Shown piece by piece: positions 13,584 through 26,332 of a stretch of DNA of 64,000 bases. Numbering within the stretch: position 1 is the stretch's first letter; each line of letters opens with the position of its first letter. Position numbers and translations under genes: made by a program. The stretch is from Aphidius gifuensis (Eukaryota; Arthropoda; Insecta; Hymenoptera; Braconidae), in the NCBI RefSeq assembly GCF_014905175.1, contig NC_057792.1, forward strand, positions 7,006,001-7,070,000, in the 5' to 3' direction. A model generated the notes under the pieces. It was not told where the DNA came from, made no database searches, and worked only from the letters and a program-made list of their open reading frames with translations.

Positions 13584-14148
13584 ATAAAATAAATTATTAA
13601 ATTTACTTCCATTATTACATTTGAAGAAGACAAAAAAAAAACATCTATATATTTTTCATTGCTCTTTTTTTGTTTTTATTAAGCATATTGTTTACACATT
13701 GAGCATAATTTATTTTATAAATTACTTTTTTTTTTCTTTGACAATCGCCTGTACATATTTATCGTACAAACATTATCAATCATCATCAGCTGATAATATA
13801 TTTTTTTTTTTTTTGTTAATAAGTATTTCAAACGCCCAAGTAATTATGTTAAAAATAATTCTTATAGTTTTATATAGTTATAATATAAAAATAGTTATAA
13901 ATTTTAAAAAATAAAAACATAATAAATTTTAATATTAACAAAAAACAAAATAATAAAAATTCATTAGATGCCTTATTAGCATTTTATTTTTAAATAATTG
14001 AAAATGACTAGTATACCTAATTAGACCGAATAACAAAAAAATAAAATAAAAATTTTTTCATCAGCTAAATAAAGCTGCAGTATGAATTTTTAGTACTCGT
14101 TACAATAAAAATACTGTGTGCAATTGATATATATATATATTTTAAATA
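13584..14148. other. Convergent 3' intergenic region
   Basis: Spacer between the transporter (+) and TECPR1 (-) stops. It contains the 3' UTRs and A/T runs. No gene supported; the open frame at 13621-13914 is low-complexity. Confidence 0.5.
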
Positions 14149-17100
14149 TTAATGTGAACTTTTAGTAGTTCCATTTGTAAGACTTGAAACACTGATGCTC
14201 TGCCAATTTGCCTGAAATAAATGACAATAAAAAAGCATTATATTATAAGTAAAATGAAGGAAAAAAAATTGATCAATAATAATGAATATATTACCCCAAT
14301 TCCAGTTGTCCAATAGTGTCCAGCTGGATTATCATTTGTAATACCAATTCTACGACAAACAATACCAGCACCAGATATAGCCCAAACTTGTCCATTGTCT
14401 GGACTAACAGATACACTACGAAATCCTTGTTTAGCTGTTGTAACAGACATGTCAATATGTATTGGATCATTTGGCATTGATGGTAGTGTTTGCCAATGTG
14501 TACCCTCAGGAAATATTTTTGGTTGTATTTCTTTTCTAACATATAATTTACCATTATAATCAATAGCCCAAACAACATTACAACCAACAGATAATTGTTT
14601 TAATTTTGCACCAGATGGTGGTTCAACATTTGTCCATAAATCACCAATTGGTTTATTTTGTGTTATACCAAATCTCCAATATGATGTACCATTTTTACCA
14701 ACAGCCCATACTTGTCCATGTGGACCACATGAAATACTTATTAATGGTTGATCAGATGGTATATGTTCCCATGTTATACCAAATGGTGATGATTCAGATA
14801 CACCATGACGATAAAGTGCTTCACCATTAACAGCAATTGCCCAAACATCAATTGGTCCATCAATACCATTATCAAATGATGAATATAATGATAAATCAAT
14901 AATTTTTGTATTACCTAATTCTTTCCATGGTCCAGATGTTGTTAATAAACATTTACGAAACCATCTTCTACGTCTAACATAATCAGTAAATTGTTTTTTT
15001 GAATGATATTGAGATGGAAAATCAGTAGCATATTGCCAACCATCACGATCAACACCACCAGGTGTATGAAAATCAATAATCCAATCAGATAACCAACGCC
15101 AATGCATTGATAATAATTTTGTATGTTCTTTTGTTCTTTTATATTTACCAGTAACATCACTCCACATTGGACGATCAGTTGGTAAACCATGATTTGTATA
15201 ACCAGTTACTGGATTCCATCTTTGATTTTCATAAACATAATAATTATGTGTATCAGTCATTGTATTAATATCATTTTGTGAATCATTAAATTTTAAATAT
15301 AAACCACCCCAACCACCAGTATAAACCCACGGTGTATTATCATATCCAATACCCCATGTAACACCACTTTGACATGTTAATACTTTACGTAAATGACCAC
15401 CAATTTGACGCCAAAACATTGTTATTGGTTCAATAATAATATTATTTGATTTATATAATATTTTATTAATTGTCATAAAACCTTTTATTTTTAAATGTGT
15501 TATATTATCTGGTATAATACGATGATTATAATATGTATATTCAGTATTATTGATAAATATACGATAACCATTTTTTTCACAATTAATTATAATATTAATA
15601 TTTGTTGATTTTTTAAATAACACATTATCATCTCTTTCTTCATCACCCCATTTATTATTTTTATATGTATTACGTACAATTATATTTTCATTTAAACGTG
15701 GATTAAAATGTAATGCAACATCATGTGTATCATTATTTTTATTTTTATTATTTATTGTTGACATATGACATACTAAATTAAATGATAATCTATCAGCATC
15801 ATCATGTATATATGCTGTTATATTTAATGATGAATTAATTGAAAAACCATTTTGTAATAAACATTCAAATGGTATATTTTTATTATTATAATTATTAATA
15901 TCTAATAATTCTTTGGTATATGTATTATCATTATTTAATTGATTTGATTCATCAATTATTGGATCATAAACATAAATATCACCAAGTGATGTTGTTGTCC
16001 ATATTGAATTTTTACCAGGACGTCCATAAACATTATTTATTTTACATGTTACTAATGTTATATGACCAATCCAATCTTCCATTTCGGTGTCTGTTGAAAA
16101 TTGTAAATATAATACTTTTAATTTTTTTAATTTTGGTGTATGTATTGATATACGTGGTATACCTGGTTCACTACAACATACAACACATTTAATATCTGTT
16201 ACTGAAAATTGTGTTATTGTTGTTGCACCATTTGAATTTAATATTGTCAATGTACCAGTATCATATTTATCAGAATTTGAACTAATCCATTCTAATTCAA
16301 TAATACAATCATCATAATTATTTGTTGTACATTTTAATTTATAACGTGCATCACCATTTTTAATCCATGATGAATGTTCAATTGCATTAACATAATTATT
16401 AGTATCATAATTAATATTTGATAAACGTTTTTTTAATTTATTTAATATTGTTAATCTCCATAATTCATTAATTTCATTATTAATATTATTATTATTATTA
16501 GTTATCATTGTTGTTGTATTATTATTGCTATTGTTATTGTTATTATTATTGTTGTTATTATCATTTAACCATTTTGGTAAATTTATTGTATCAATAATAC
16601 ATGCACCAGCTTCAATATTACACCATAATACATCATTATCTGTCCAATAAATACCATTTGTATGTTCATCATCACCATAAATACCAGAATTACCACTTAA
16701 ATCTGGATCAAATATTGAATCATCAGTTTCTGGATGTGCTTCAACACCAACCATTGAACCAACTGAATGTACTGGACTCCATGCTGCTGGATTAACTTTA
16801 ATTGTTGAATCCATACCTTTACCAATGACAATTGTTGATTCACAACTATGTGATAATGATTCATTTGATATTTTAATATTACCAACAATATCAGATAATA
16901 ATTCATCACATGATGCAATTTTTTTATTGCTATTATCATTATCATTTTTTTGCCATAATTTTAATGATGTAGGTGTTGGTGCACTTCTTGATTGTTCATT
17001 AATATTATTTATTGTTGTTTTAATATTATCATTATCATTACTATTACCACCAACACTACCAACATTACTATTATTACTACTACCAATACCATGTGCACCA

Positions 17101-18425
17101 CCACCACCACCACCACTACTACTACTACAACTAATATTATTTGGTGATTTATTTAATGATGAATTCCAATTTTGATAATAATCATTTATTAATTTTGGTG
17201 TACCACATAAACTATGACGATTTGATGATGATAAACTAGCATTACTACTAGCTCTACTTAATTGTAATGGTACATTAATTAAACGCCATTTTTTACCAGT
17301 TAATTCAGTTTTATTAATACCAGTACGATAATATAAATAACGATCATCATAACCAATACCAAATACATAATCATTTGATGTTACTGATATAACAGCCATT
17401 TTATTTGACATTTCAATCCAACCATTACCAGTTGCACATTGTACATCAACACCAGACATATCACCATTAATACCTTTACGAAACCATACTGTATAATCAT
17501 TTGTAATAGCCCATACAGAATTATAACCAACAGATATTTGTATTAATTTAATATTTTTTTTTGGTATATCAATTATTGACCAATCATCACCAATTGGATT
17601 TTGTCGTGTTATACCAGTACGTGTTATTGCTCTACCATCATTTAATATTGCCCATACAAGACCAGTTGTACCAACACTAACTTGTATAACTTCATGTCCA
17701 TTTATTAATTTTATTGAATTCCAACGTATACCTTCTGGTGATGTTGTTGTAACACCATAACGATACATTAATCTACCATGTGCTGTTACAGCCCATACAG
17801 ATAATTGTCCATTTGATGTACCTGGTATTTGATAACCACCAATTGATACATCAATAAATGGTTCTTTTGTTGGATCTTTATGTAATGGTGCTATTGCACA
17901 CCATGAATTCATTGCACTATAACGACGATAACGTACCCATTTACGTCTACGTACACATGATTTCCATTTTTTAATTGGTGTATATTTTGCTGGAAAATCA
18001 ACAGCATATGTCCAACCATCATGATCAAGTGGTTGTCCATCAAGTGTTGTTTCAATTGTCCAATCACCTTCCCATTGCCATGCCATTGATGGTAATTTTA
18101 CTTTATCACGTGATCTATCAATTGTACCATCAATATTTGAAAAATGATAACGATCTGTTGGTAATAATCTATCACCAAAACCTTCAATTGGTAACCATCT
18201 TTCATTTTCCCATGTTTCTTCTTTAATACGTATTGGTATATCTAGACCATGTACATGAACATATACTTGTCTATCACCACCAATTGCCCACATAAAATGT
18301 GATACTGCTGATAAACGTTTAAATTCAAGACCAAGATATATAAATTCACGCCACATATTTCCAGTTGTTGATAGACCAAATATTCTTCCTTCATTATTTA
18401 TACCATATAAATATGTACTTGGCAT
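14149..18425 (-). CDS. TECPR1: TECPR1 / Pex23 (tectonin beta-propeller repeat protein)
   Basis: Autophagosome-lysosome tethering and membrane-damage factor in animals, named Pex23 in flies. Two coding exons on the complement, 14295-18425 and 14149-14211, join in phase 0 to 1397 aa. That is longer than the vertebrate protein (about 1165), mainly through low-complexity inserts. Domains in order: tectonin (TECPR) repeats from residue 1; a dysferlin DysF pair at about 72-180 (ENERWLPIEGFG, then VRRRKWVRYRRY); more tectonin repeats (VSVGTTGLVWAI and similar); an Asn/Gly/Ser-rich linker at about 410-620 with poly-Gly and poly-Asn; a PH-like middle region; a second DysF pair at about 1060-1165 (VYENQRWNPVTGYTN, VRRRRWFRKC); and C-terminal tectonin repeats. 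The last exon gives ANWQSISVSS and a short tail. An acceptor at 18451-18452 shows a 5' UTR intron. Confidence 0.94.
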
Positions 18426-19050
18426 TTTTATGACTTTTATTATTTATTTTTCTGTGAAACAATCATCAAAATGTTATTAATTTATTAATTATTATATAAT
18501 TTTAAAAAAGACAATAGAATATATCTAATTGCTGGGAAAAGAATACATGGAATAAAATTATATAGTATTAATTTAATTTACTCCCAAGAAATATTGTTTT
18601 TCTTTTTCTTATTTATTCATTATTGCAAAAAAAAAAAATGGACGATAAGAAATGAGTCATTGTAAGTATTTATTTTTTTATATACACAAGATAAAGAAGT
18701 ATAACAATAATAATTGAATTGTTGATAACAATTAAATGGTTATTTTATATTTTTAAGTATAAATTTTAAAAAGTATCATTGATTTTGTTTATGAAATAAT
18801 ATTGATTAAACGTACCTTGTTTTAATTAACAGATGTGGTTGAATAATATTTTTTTTACCTTGAATTGTCACTTTATTGTATTCATCATTTTGTAACACTT
18901 GATCAATAATATGTGTCTTGAGTTATTGGAAAATAGAAATATAATATTTATTATTTATTTTTAAGTCACAACAATGATTAACTACTGGAGTGTAACTGTC
19001 AGATGAGACAGCTGATATGCCACCGGGCAACGAAATTTTTATTTTCTTTT
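18426..19050 (-). promoter_or_regulatory. TECPR1 5' leader and upstream region
   Basis: On the complement, TTGTTTCACAG ends at 18451, 26 bases before the ATG, and a matching donor GTACGT lies at 18814-18815 (exon end 18816). This suggests a 5' non-coding exon between 18816 and about 19000. A less AT-rich patch at 18975-19040 may be the promoter. No TATA box was identified. Confidence 0.4.
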
Positions 19051-19600
19051 TTTATTATTGTTTTCTTTTTTTTTTTCGAAGGGGGAGAGAAAGGGTTGTA
19101 ATATTTGATGGTAATGTAGATTTTCTTTGCAATGACAATCAATCAAGTAAAAATCTGTAAAGTTTAAATTTTAACTTACGTATGTTTGTTTGAAGCTTAG
19201 AAAAAAAAAAGCATTTATTTTTTAATCTGAGAAATTTCTACAAAGAAATTGAATAAATACCTGTGTAGGTATATAAATAATAATATGTATATAAAGATAA
19301 AATAATACAATTAATTTGCGTTTGTGTATTAAAAAAAAAAATATAAACGAAATCGAAATGACACTTTTAGTATCCATCGTACATTCAAGTATGCAATGAA
19401 GTTTTAAATTTGGATTTTTAAAACGTATAGACATAAAAATATTGTTAAAATTTTATCAACTGTATTTATAATAATTGGATAAATATATGTATTCAAATAA
19501 ATTACAAATGTATACGTACTTCTTGATCTTATAATTCTAAAATTTATCATTATAAAAATACATTTGAATATTGCAGTTACTCAGAAAAAACCGCCAGGTG

Positions 19601-19628
19601 GATAGTCTCTCAGGTAATTTTCATACTT
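19601..19628 (+). promoter_or_regulatory. Candidate proximal sequence element (PSEA) of the U5 gene
   Basis: GATAGTCTCTCAGGTAATTT and the following TCATACTT lie about 50-78 bases upstream of the predicted U5 start, where insect snRNA genes carry their PSEA. The same block is retained almost unchanged upstream of the broken U5 copy (26705-26732), though the RNA part there has decayed. Placement and conservation are seen; function is inferred. Confidence 0.5.
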
Positions 19629-19678
19629 GAATATTTATTTTGAAAGATAGAGATACCTCCCAAAAAATTTTACCAGTC

Positions 19679-19798
19679 ACACTCTGTTCCCCTTCAAAAC
19701 ACGAATAAATCTTTCGCCTTTTACTAAAGATTTCCGTGGCGGGGAACACCGATGAGTATTTTACTCAATTTTTTTTAGAAGCCTAGCGAAAGCTGGGT
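19679..19798 (+). ncRNA. U5 spliceosomal snRNA
   Basis: The sequence matches the U5 core. The invariant loop I, CTTTCGCCTTTTACTAAAG (19711-19729), is flanked by stem arms ATAAAT and ATTTCCGTGG. The GGAACA element follows at 19742, then a Sm site (AATTTTTTTT near 19768-19777) and a 3' stem-loop GCCTAGCGAAAGCTGGG. U5 aligns exon ends through loop I in the spliceosome. The length, about 120 nt, is normal. A PSEA candidate lies at the right distance upstream. The 5' end is placed at ACACTCTG by analogy with other U5 RNAs. Confidence 0.93.
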
Positions 19799-19799
19799 T

Positions 19800-20284
19800 T
19801 ATTTATTAATTAACCAAAAATCCTGACCTTATCGAATGTATTGCTAATTTTGGTGTAATAAAATTTAAATGATTAATCATGTGGCAATCACTGGAGAAAA
19901 ATTTTATTATGAATGAATTTTTCAATTAAAATTTTATTTTTATTACAGATCAATATTTGAGCAATAAACATTTTTATGTACGCCATGTACGCTATTAATA
20001 ATTTATAAATGAATAATCATAAATTTTTTTTTAACAAACTTTAATAAATTTATTGGAAGCTTTTCTTATTTATCAAGACAATTATGAAATGTTTAAAATA
20101 TTATGATGAGTAAATAAATAATTAAATAAATAGCATTAATTTTTGTTTTTTTTTTCATTCCATACATTGTTTATTCATTCGCTATTAATTATTATGATTA
20201 GCTGTATTTAATAATATACAGCGATAATTTTCTTTTTTATACATCTGGGTTTATTTATTTTTATTCAATGGGGTCATTTCTACG
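19800..20284 (+). repeat. Segmentally duplicated flank, copy 1 (pairs with 26860-27345)
   Basis: Long matching stretches recur in the same order. Examples are the block beginning ATGATTAATCATG/ATGATTAATCATT, TATGAATGAATTTTTCAATT, CAGATCAATATTT(G/C)AGCAATAAAC and AAACTTTAATAAATTTATTG, ending in TTCAATGGGGTCAT. This flank follows the U5 gene here and the U5 pseudogene at 26.8 kb, so both were copied together. Confidence 0.8.
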
Positions 20285-20332
20285 AAAGTTATCCTCTTCG
20301 CAGCTCGTATCAATGATCCAAGGCTTGATTAA
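20285..20332 (+). pseudogene. Serpin last-exon fragment
   Basis: Reads KVILFAARINDPRLD and a stop. This matches the C-terminus of the intact serpin at 31590-31641 (KVVLFTARINDPRLI and stop). The upstream serpin sequence is missing: at about 20277 the sequence jumps directly from the duplicated flank (GGGGTCATTTC) into the serpin end. It marks a deletion of the protease and most of the serpin from this copy of the unit. Confidence 0.8.
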
Positions 20333-20705
20333 AATATATATAGAATGTTCAAGTGGAGGACTAAAATGAAATAAAATTAAAAAAGTTGTTAATTCATCAA
20401 GTAAATTATTATTAGTTATGATTTATTCATCTAATCATTTTTAAAACAATTACATTAAATTATAAGAAAGTAAACAAATAGTTGTTGAAAATTTAATTCG
20501 GTTATTACTTATATTAGTAAAAATTACTTTAACATGTTTTAACGTTTAATAATGTTTCTCTTTTTTTTATTAATTGTTTTAACTTTTTTTTATTTTAACA
20601 TAAATAACAACAACTGCTTGCTAATTTTTTATATTCCCAACACACAAAACGATCATTCAAAAAAAAAAATAAATAATAATTAGGATTATGTCCACAAAAG
20701 AATAA

Positions 20706-20820
20706 GGAGTCAGCGCACAAATTACACGTTACAATTTTTTATTGGATTTTTTATTCATTATCAGGCAGCCAATAAAAATAACTTGAAAGTGGAATTAAAA
20801 AATGTGGGTTATGTAAACGT
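20706..20820 (+). promoter_or_regulatory. Conserved upstream block of family copy A
   Basis: Contains GGAGTCAGCGCACAA, then GCAGCCAATAAAA (CCAAT box), CTTGAAAGTG and GTGGGTTATGTAAACG. The same elements in the same order lie upstream of copies B-F, with a shortened version before H. Being kept while surrounding A/T sequence drifts, it is a good promoter candidate. Confidence 0.6.
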
Positions 20821-20913
20821 ATTGACACAATAAGTATGTCAATTGTCAACAAGTATGTTCTATTTATCGTAGAACTCTAATTAAATAAGAACGTGTCATA
20901 TTATACATGAACA

Positions 20914-23900
20914 ATGGAAGAACAAAGTCAAAATGGAACGATAAACGAATCGACACATAATGTACCAGAAGAGGTAATTGTAACAGTTGCACGTTTAGCA
21001 TGTTTTGTGTATATTTTAAATGTATTTTTAAATTATTCTTTTTAATAATTTTATAACGTTTTAGATTGATGAACAAATACCATCTTGTTCAACAAATTTG
21101 GATAACCCTGGCTATCCTGGTTTCATCGAGGCAATAAGACAGGCGAAAAGAAAAAAAAAATCACATGATGTATCATTTCAACAACATGATATTCATCTTA
21201 ATGAATGGTGGAATTATTGTTTAATTGAGAAAAAAGATCCACTAGAAACTAATTTATCAGTGTTCATTGGTTATCTTGAAAAAAAAAAGAATGCTGGTGC
21301 ATCACTTGATGATTTAAAATCAATTGTATCATCAGTTTATCTTATTTCATCAGATATGATGGCAGATCAAATTCGAACATTTAGTTTTATATTTTTAGAA
21401 TATGCTAAATATTTATTTGTAAATACAAATAGTTACCCAACACCAGAATTGTTATGTCAAAATAAACCAAAAATATCATCAGATGATGATTCAGGTACTG
21501 GAGTTAGTGACAATAATAGAATAGTACCAATAACTGAAACTATTGATGATCAGCAGATTGATGTGCATGCAAATAATCCACCTACAGAAATGGTAAAAAT
21601 TGTTAATTTAATTTCCAAGTTAAATCAAGTTGTTAACAAAAAAAAATAAATAATTATACTCTTCAATTTTTCAGCCAACTTGTAGTTCAGAATCATTAGT
21701 ATCAACATCTCCAGTATTATCACCTGCAGTATCATCAAAATTACAAACATCATCAACAAAAACACCAGCACCAAAATCACCAACAGCAACACCAACATTA
21801 ATTAATAATAAACATGAATATAAAAGTGCTACAAGTAATACGGTAAATCAGTTAACCCTTGATGGTATACAATGTACAATTGAACCTGTTCAACAAATCT
21901 GCACATCTCATGAACAAAATTATCAACTATTAATGTCTGAAGTAGACAACAATGTTAATGGTAAACAATACATTACGTATACAACACAACAAAGTAGTGA
22001 TACACCAGTCCTTCAACAACAAGTCTCTATTGAAGGACAATTTCAACAAGGTTCATTAGATCGAAGGTAATTCATTTCGTATCAATAACACAAAAAAAAA
22101 CATTGATTAAACAAAACAAAAAAATTATATATGTATATTTAAAGACTTTATTATGCTTTCTTTCTTCATTTAGAAATAAATAAGTTGGACAATTTTAACT
22201 ATCATATTTCCTGCTATCATATTAATCTACTTCATGAAAGCTTTTAAAAAAAGATAAAAAATAATCTAGAATTTATTTCAACTGAAAAAATTAGTTTTAT
22301 TTTTTGAATAATTTTAAATGTAATTTATTTTGTAGCTAAATAGTATAATTTTTTTTTATGTTACAGTCAAAAAGTATATTATAACAAGGCTGAGGATAAT
22401 ACTGTGGTACCTGCAGAAGAATATCAAACTACAAAAGAAGTTATCAAAAATATACAATTGATCAATGTGCCTACAAATAATACAAAACAATTAACGATGA
22501 AAAATCCACCGACACAATCGATAGTAAGAATTGTTAATTTAATTTATTTACAAAAAAAAAAAAAGAAACTATTATACTTTTTTTATTTTTTAGCCATTGA
22601 AAAAGAGAATAAAGCATGTTGTCGATGATGATGATGAGCCAGGTTCATCATATAAAAAATATTTAACAACACTCATACCAGTAACAATTCAAAAACAAAA
22701 AAAAGCTTTGCAACAGCAGCAATCAACACTACCATCAGCAAATAATGTTGCACCATCAACCGCAGCTGAAGATTTATCTGATACATCAATACATTCCGAT
22801 AATTTATCAGATAAAATTAGGCTAATAAATAAAACTAAAATTTATGCATATGTACAAAAAGCCATTGATAATCCACAAACAGTAATTGTACAAGATCAAG
22901 TAGAGGGAAATGTTGTTAAAATGTTGGTTGTTATGCCAGATGATGAACAAAAATTAATAACATTTGATATACCAAAGGAGAAATGTACTCTTAACGATTT
23001 ACTTGAACAGGTTGGTATACTATTTAATGAAACAACAACAGTAACACTTGTTAAAGATACAATATTAAAAATAAATTATATTGTTGAAATTTCAATTGTT
23101 AATTCAACAGAAACTAGTGATGTTAATGATGAATTATCAAATGACGATAATGAATTGTCTGACGAAAAATGTTTACAAGATGATGATGATAATAATATAC
23201 ATGCAACATCAACTGTTAATATTGAAGAACCAAAATACATTGATGGAAAACTTGCAGTGTGTGTTAAATGTGGCTTACCATCAATAGATTTTAATCGTTG
23301 TTATCATTGCCAGAAAAAAATTCAAAATAATCCAAAAACAGTTTCTCATACATTTCAACTGGCTCAAAAAAAAGATATGATGGTGTCAATTGATAATTAT
23401 TATAAAAATGTCAAAGTAAATAATGACATTAAGAATAATAGTACAAAATTAAATCTACATACAACATCAATAGATCCAAATAATTCATCATCAAATCTCA
23501 ACAAGAAACAACCAACAATTGGCAATACTAATTCAAATGATATAAATGAAAATATGACTATTTATCCAGCCAAGGAATCAATTAAAAAATCGAACTGTGT
23601 AAAATTATCATCTAATAATCAAGATACAAATGCGAATAATCAAAAAAATAGAAAATCGAATGATGGAATTTATAAATTCATAGATAATAATAGCACACAA
23701 GTATCAACAATTATTTCCATTGAAAAACCAAAATATATTGATGGAAAATTAGCTGTTTGTGATAATTGTGGTTCTTCGTCAATTGATTTTAATCGTTGTT
23801 ATTATTGTAAAAAAAAAATTAAAATTAATACAAAAACAAAGTTAGATAAAAGTCAACCATCGCAAAAAAAAACTATGATTTACAAAATTGATAAGTTTTA

Positions 23901-24444
23901 CAAAAAGTTATCAAATAATGATACTGGTGATGTTGAAAATGAACTATCAAAGGACGGTAGTGTATTCCCTGATAAAAAATATTTACAAGCTGCTGATGAT
24001 GATTTGTTTAATAATGATAAAGAAAATACTCGTCAAAATCAAAAAGTGCAGTCAGTATTAATGTGTCATACTGTTCAAATTGGATCATATAAATATACAC
24101 CACAATATCGTGTTATCATAAATACATCTGGTTTAATATTATCAGTACCATTGCTTGAGGATAAAACTAAAATAGTTGAAGTACGTGTTAAACATCGACA
24201 TATTGTTAAAGTATTAATACACTCTGGTAACCCAGTCTCAAAATTATTTTTCTATACAAATACAAAATCTGCTTCAAAAATACGTAAAATATTAGGTATG
24301 AACAATCCAAAAGGCCCATATTATGATCCAGCTGGTGAAAATCAAACTCAAAAAAGAATAACATTATTCCCAAAATTATTGAAAAGGAGTTCAATTGACA
24401 TATTAATAAAACTATTTTCATCAAATGCTTATATTATAGATTAG
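20914..24444 (+). CDS. Tandem family copy A: recombinase-like N-domain, zinc-ribbon and PH-like protein
   Basis: Unrecognised family. Exons: 20914-20973, 21065-21592, 21675-22066, 22367-22523 and 22594-24444 (995 aa if all are used; skipping exons 3-4 also keeps the frame). The start MEEQSQNGT is shared by all copies. Exon 2 holds the recombinase core-binding-like domain (NPGYPGFIEAIRQAK, NEWWNYC, DPLETNLSVFIGYLEKK), but 12 residues before QHD are deleted, unlike every other copy. Exons 3-4 are Thr/Pro/Gln-rich. Exon 5 has, by residue: a beta-grasp-like segment at about 463-548 (DLLEQ), zinc ribbon 1 at about 592-625 (CVKCGLPSIDFNRCYHC), zinc ribbon 2 at about 760-795 (CDNCGSSSIDFNRCYYC), and the PH-like segment from about 864 (CHTVQIGSYKYTP, KIRKILGMNNPKGPYYDP). 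It stops soon after this and lacks the basic tail of other copies. Confidence 0.72.
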
Positions 24445-25017
24445 ATAAAAAAAAAATTGCACTGGAAAAATCATGTACATTTATAAAAACCAATTATTGA
24501 CTAATTTACATTTTTTTAAATTAATTTTTCTAATCATTTTCGAAATATAAGAGAAATAGTTCGTGATCTACTGGGACGACTCTTTTTTTTTTTTTCTTTT
24601 TTTTCTTTCGAAATTTATTAAGTGTTCATATCATAATATATTTTTTTATCTTACTGAAAAGTTTATTATAATCAATTTAGTACTGACAATTTATTAACGT
24701 TTTGAAGAATTAAAATGCAAACATTATGTTTTTATTTCAACAATTTTTGTGTGTTGTTTTATAATATTTTCAGTGACTTATTTTTTTTACATGACTATAC
24801 AAAATTATGACTGAACTCCATAAAATATTAAAAAAATATTTTTATTATATAAAAATGCATGTTAATATAACATTAAAGTTAACAAAATGTTGTTATCGAT
24901 AAGATCAATAATAAAATAAATATTCGGTTATTTAAACTAAGCAAAAAAAAAAAAAATTAAACTAAGCTGTTTATGTAAATAAACAATTGTTAAAAATATA
25001 AGTGATAAAAATAAACT
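24445..25017 (+). repeat. Conserved 3' flank of copy A
   Basis: Shares ordered blocks with the downstream flanks of B, C, D and F: TTGCACTGGAAAAATCATGT, GTTCGTGATCTACTGGGACG followed by a T/C-rich tract, CATTATGTTTTTATTTCAAC, TTTTCAGTGACTTA, CTCCATAAAATATT, and AAGTTAACAAAATGTTGTTA with TCGATA. It belongs to the duplicated unit and includes 3' UTR. No separate gene seen. Confidence 0.75.
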
Positions 25018-25167
25018 TTAGTTATCAGCACAAATTATTTTGCCTTCTTTTGTATAAATACCAACCATTGATTTATCCGATTTTTTTTTCCTTTTTTGTT
25101 CTTCTCTCGTCAGTGGAGCTCCAACAGCAATACTTACTAAAGCTCCCAGAGTAATGAATCGAAACAT
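25018..25167 (-). CDS. 49-residue peptide gene with 5' UTR intron
   Basis: On the complement this reads MFRFITLGALVSIAVGAPLT, a Lys/Glu/Arg-rich middle, then VGIYTKEGKIICADN and TAA. A strong acceptor (CTTGTTTCAG) ends six bases before the ATG, and a perfect donor GTAAGT lies upstream at 25319-25320, so the transcript has a non-coding first exon (about 25321-25440). The first 17 residues are hydrophobic and could be a signal peptide cut after VGA, or a single membrane/mitochondrial anchor. I do not recognise the family. The clean splice signals and sense-like codons support a real gene. It is the only - strand gene inside the array. Confidence 0.6.
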   Translation of the reverse strand: MFRFITLGALVSIAVGAPLTREEQKRKKKSDKSMVGIYTKEGKIICADN

Positions 25168-25589
25168 TTTCAACTGAAACAAGAATAATTAAAATAAATA
25201 CATACACATTCAGTATATAAAAAATATTATTGTTACAAAAATGAAAACGTTAATTTCGGTAATGTTGATATTATAAAAATTATTTTAAAATGTTTATATT
25301 TAGTATAAATTTATACTTACATATGATGTGTTTTTAGACAGCAATTTAAAACAATGTTAACTTTGATTATTATATTAATATAATAAATTGACTTTTTTAT
25401 TAGCTTTAATAAACCGTGACCAGGGTTGGTAGTTTATTGAAGTTAGAATGAATTTTAGTAAAATAAAACAAGCCTACATATATATTTATATATTTATTTT
25501 GAAGGTAAATGACGCACATGCGATTCAGTGAATAGTCGTTATTTAAAAAGTTTAATTGTTTATTATTATTAGTTAAAAATAATAGAATT

Positions 25590-25740
25590 AACGTAGTTTT
25601 GATTTTTGCGGTTTCTTTATCAAACTTACTTATTATATTTGACGTCAATTAAGACGTGGACATATTAATACATGAGGTGTGTTGTAGTTCTTAAAATTGT
25701 TAGCCCCCAGGCACTTGTGCATTTTACTGGACATTGAACT
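25590..25740 (+). repeat. Local direct repeat, copy 1 (pairs with 26180-26332)
   Basis: Two blocks of about 150 bases share GTCAATTAAGACGTGGACAT (second copy GTCAATTGAGACGTGGACAT), TATTAATACATGA, and GTTGTAGTTCTTAAAATTGT followed by TAGCCCC. They lie about 600 bases apart. No coding frame is shared. The CG-containing GACGTC and GACGTGG sites stand out in this A/T background. Confidence 0.75.
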
Positions 25741-26179
25741 ACTATAATAAATTTTATATTAATAATTAAAATATGTTATATACAAACTCATAATTAGTGA
25801 GTTTGATACATTTATGTTTTATAAATATTTCTAAATTTGCCTAAATTTTTTTTTTTTTTTTTCAATTAATAAACAATTATTTTCCTTATTTATACAACTT
25901 TATAAAAATTTATATATCAACTCAAATATACTATATGAAAGTTATTCATGAGTATTATCATTATAACTCATAAAGAATTACAAAAAAAAAAAACAATAAA
26001 ATAAATTTATAAATCGAAAATTTCTTATGATAAATTGAGCATCAAATCAAATTTAGCGTCAAATTTATCGGATTTATCAACGACATCAACATCATAATCA
26101 TCATAATTTTTATTAACAGAGCATTTTTATTAATTTTAGTATTGTTTTCTAAAAAGTTTCAATTTAATCAGTAATAAAT

Positions 26180-26332
26180 AATAGAGTTGACGTCTACGGT
26201 TTTTTGAGGTTTCTCTATCAAACTAACTTATTATATTTTGACGTCAATTGAGACGTGGACATATTAATACATGACGTGTGTGTTGTAGTTCTTAAAATTG
26301 TTAGCCCCAGCCACTTTAACATTTTACCTATG
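26180..26332 (+). repeat. Local direct repeat, copy 2
   Basis: Partner of the block at 25590-25740, same order and orientation, with small indels. The A/T-rich sequence between and after the two blocks (to 26690) holds no gene I can support. Confidence 0.75.

Noticed and set aside
14606..18226. Several + strand frames opposite TECPR1, rich in His, Met, Leu and Tyr
   Set aside because: They are antisense shadows of the repetitive TECPR1 coding sequence, with no splice or start signals.
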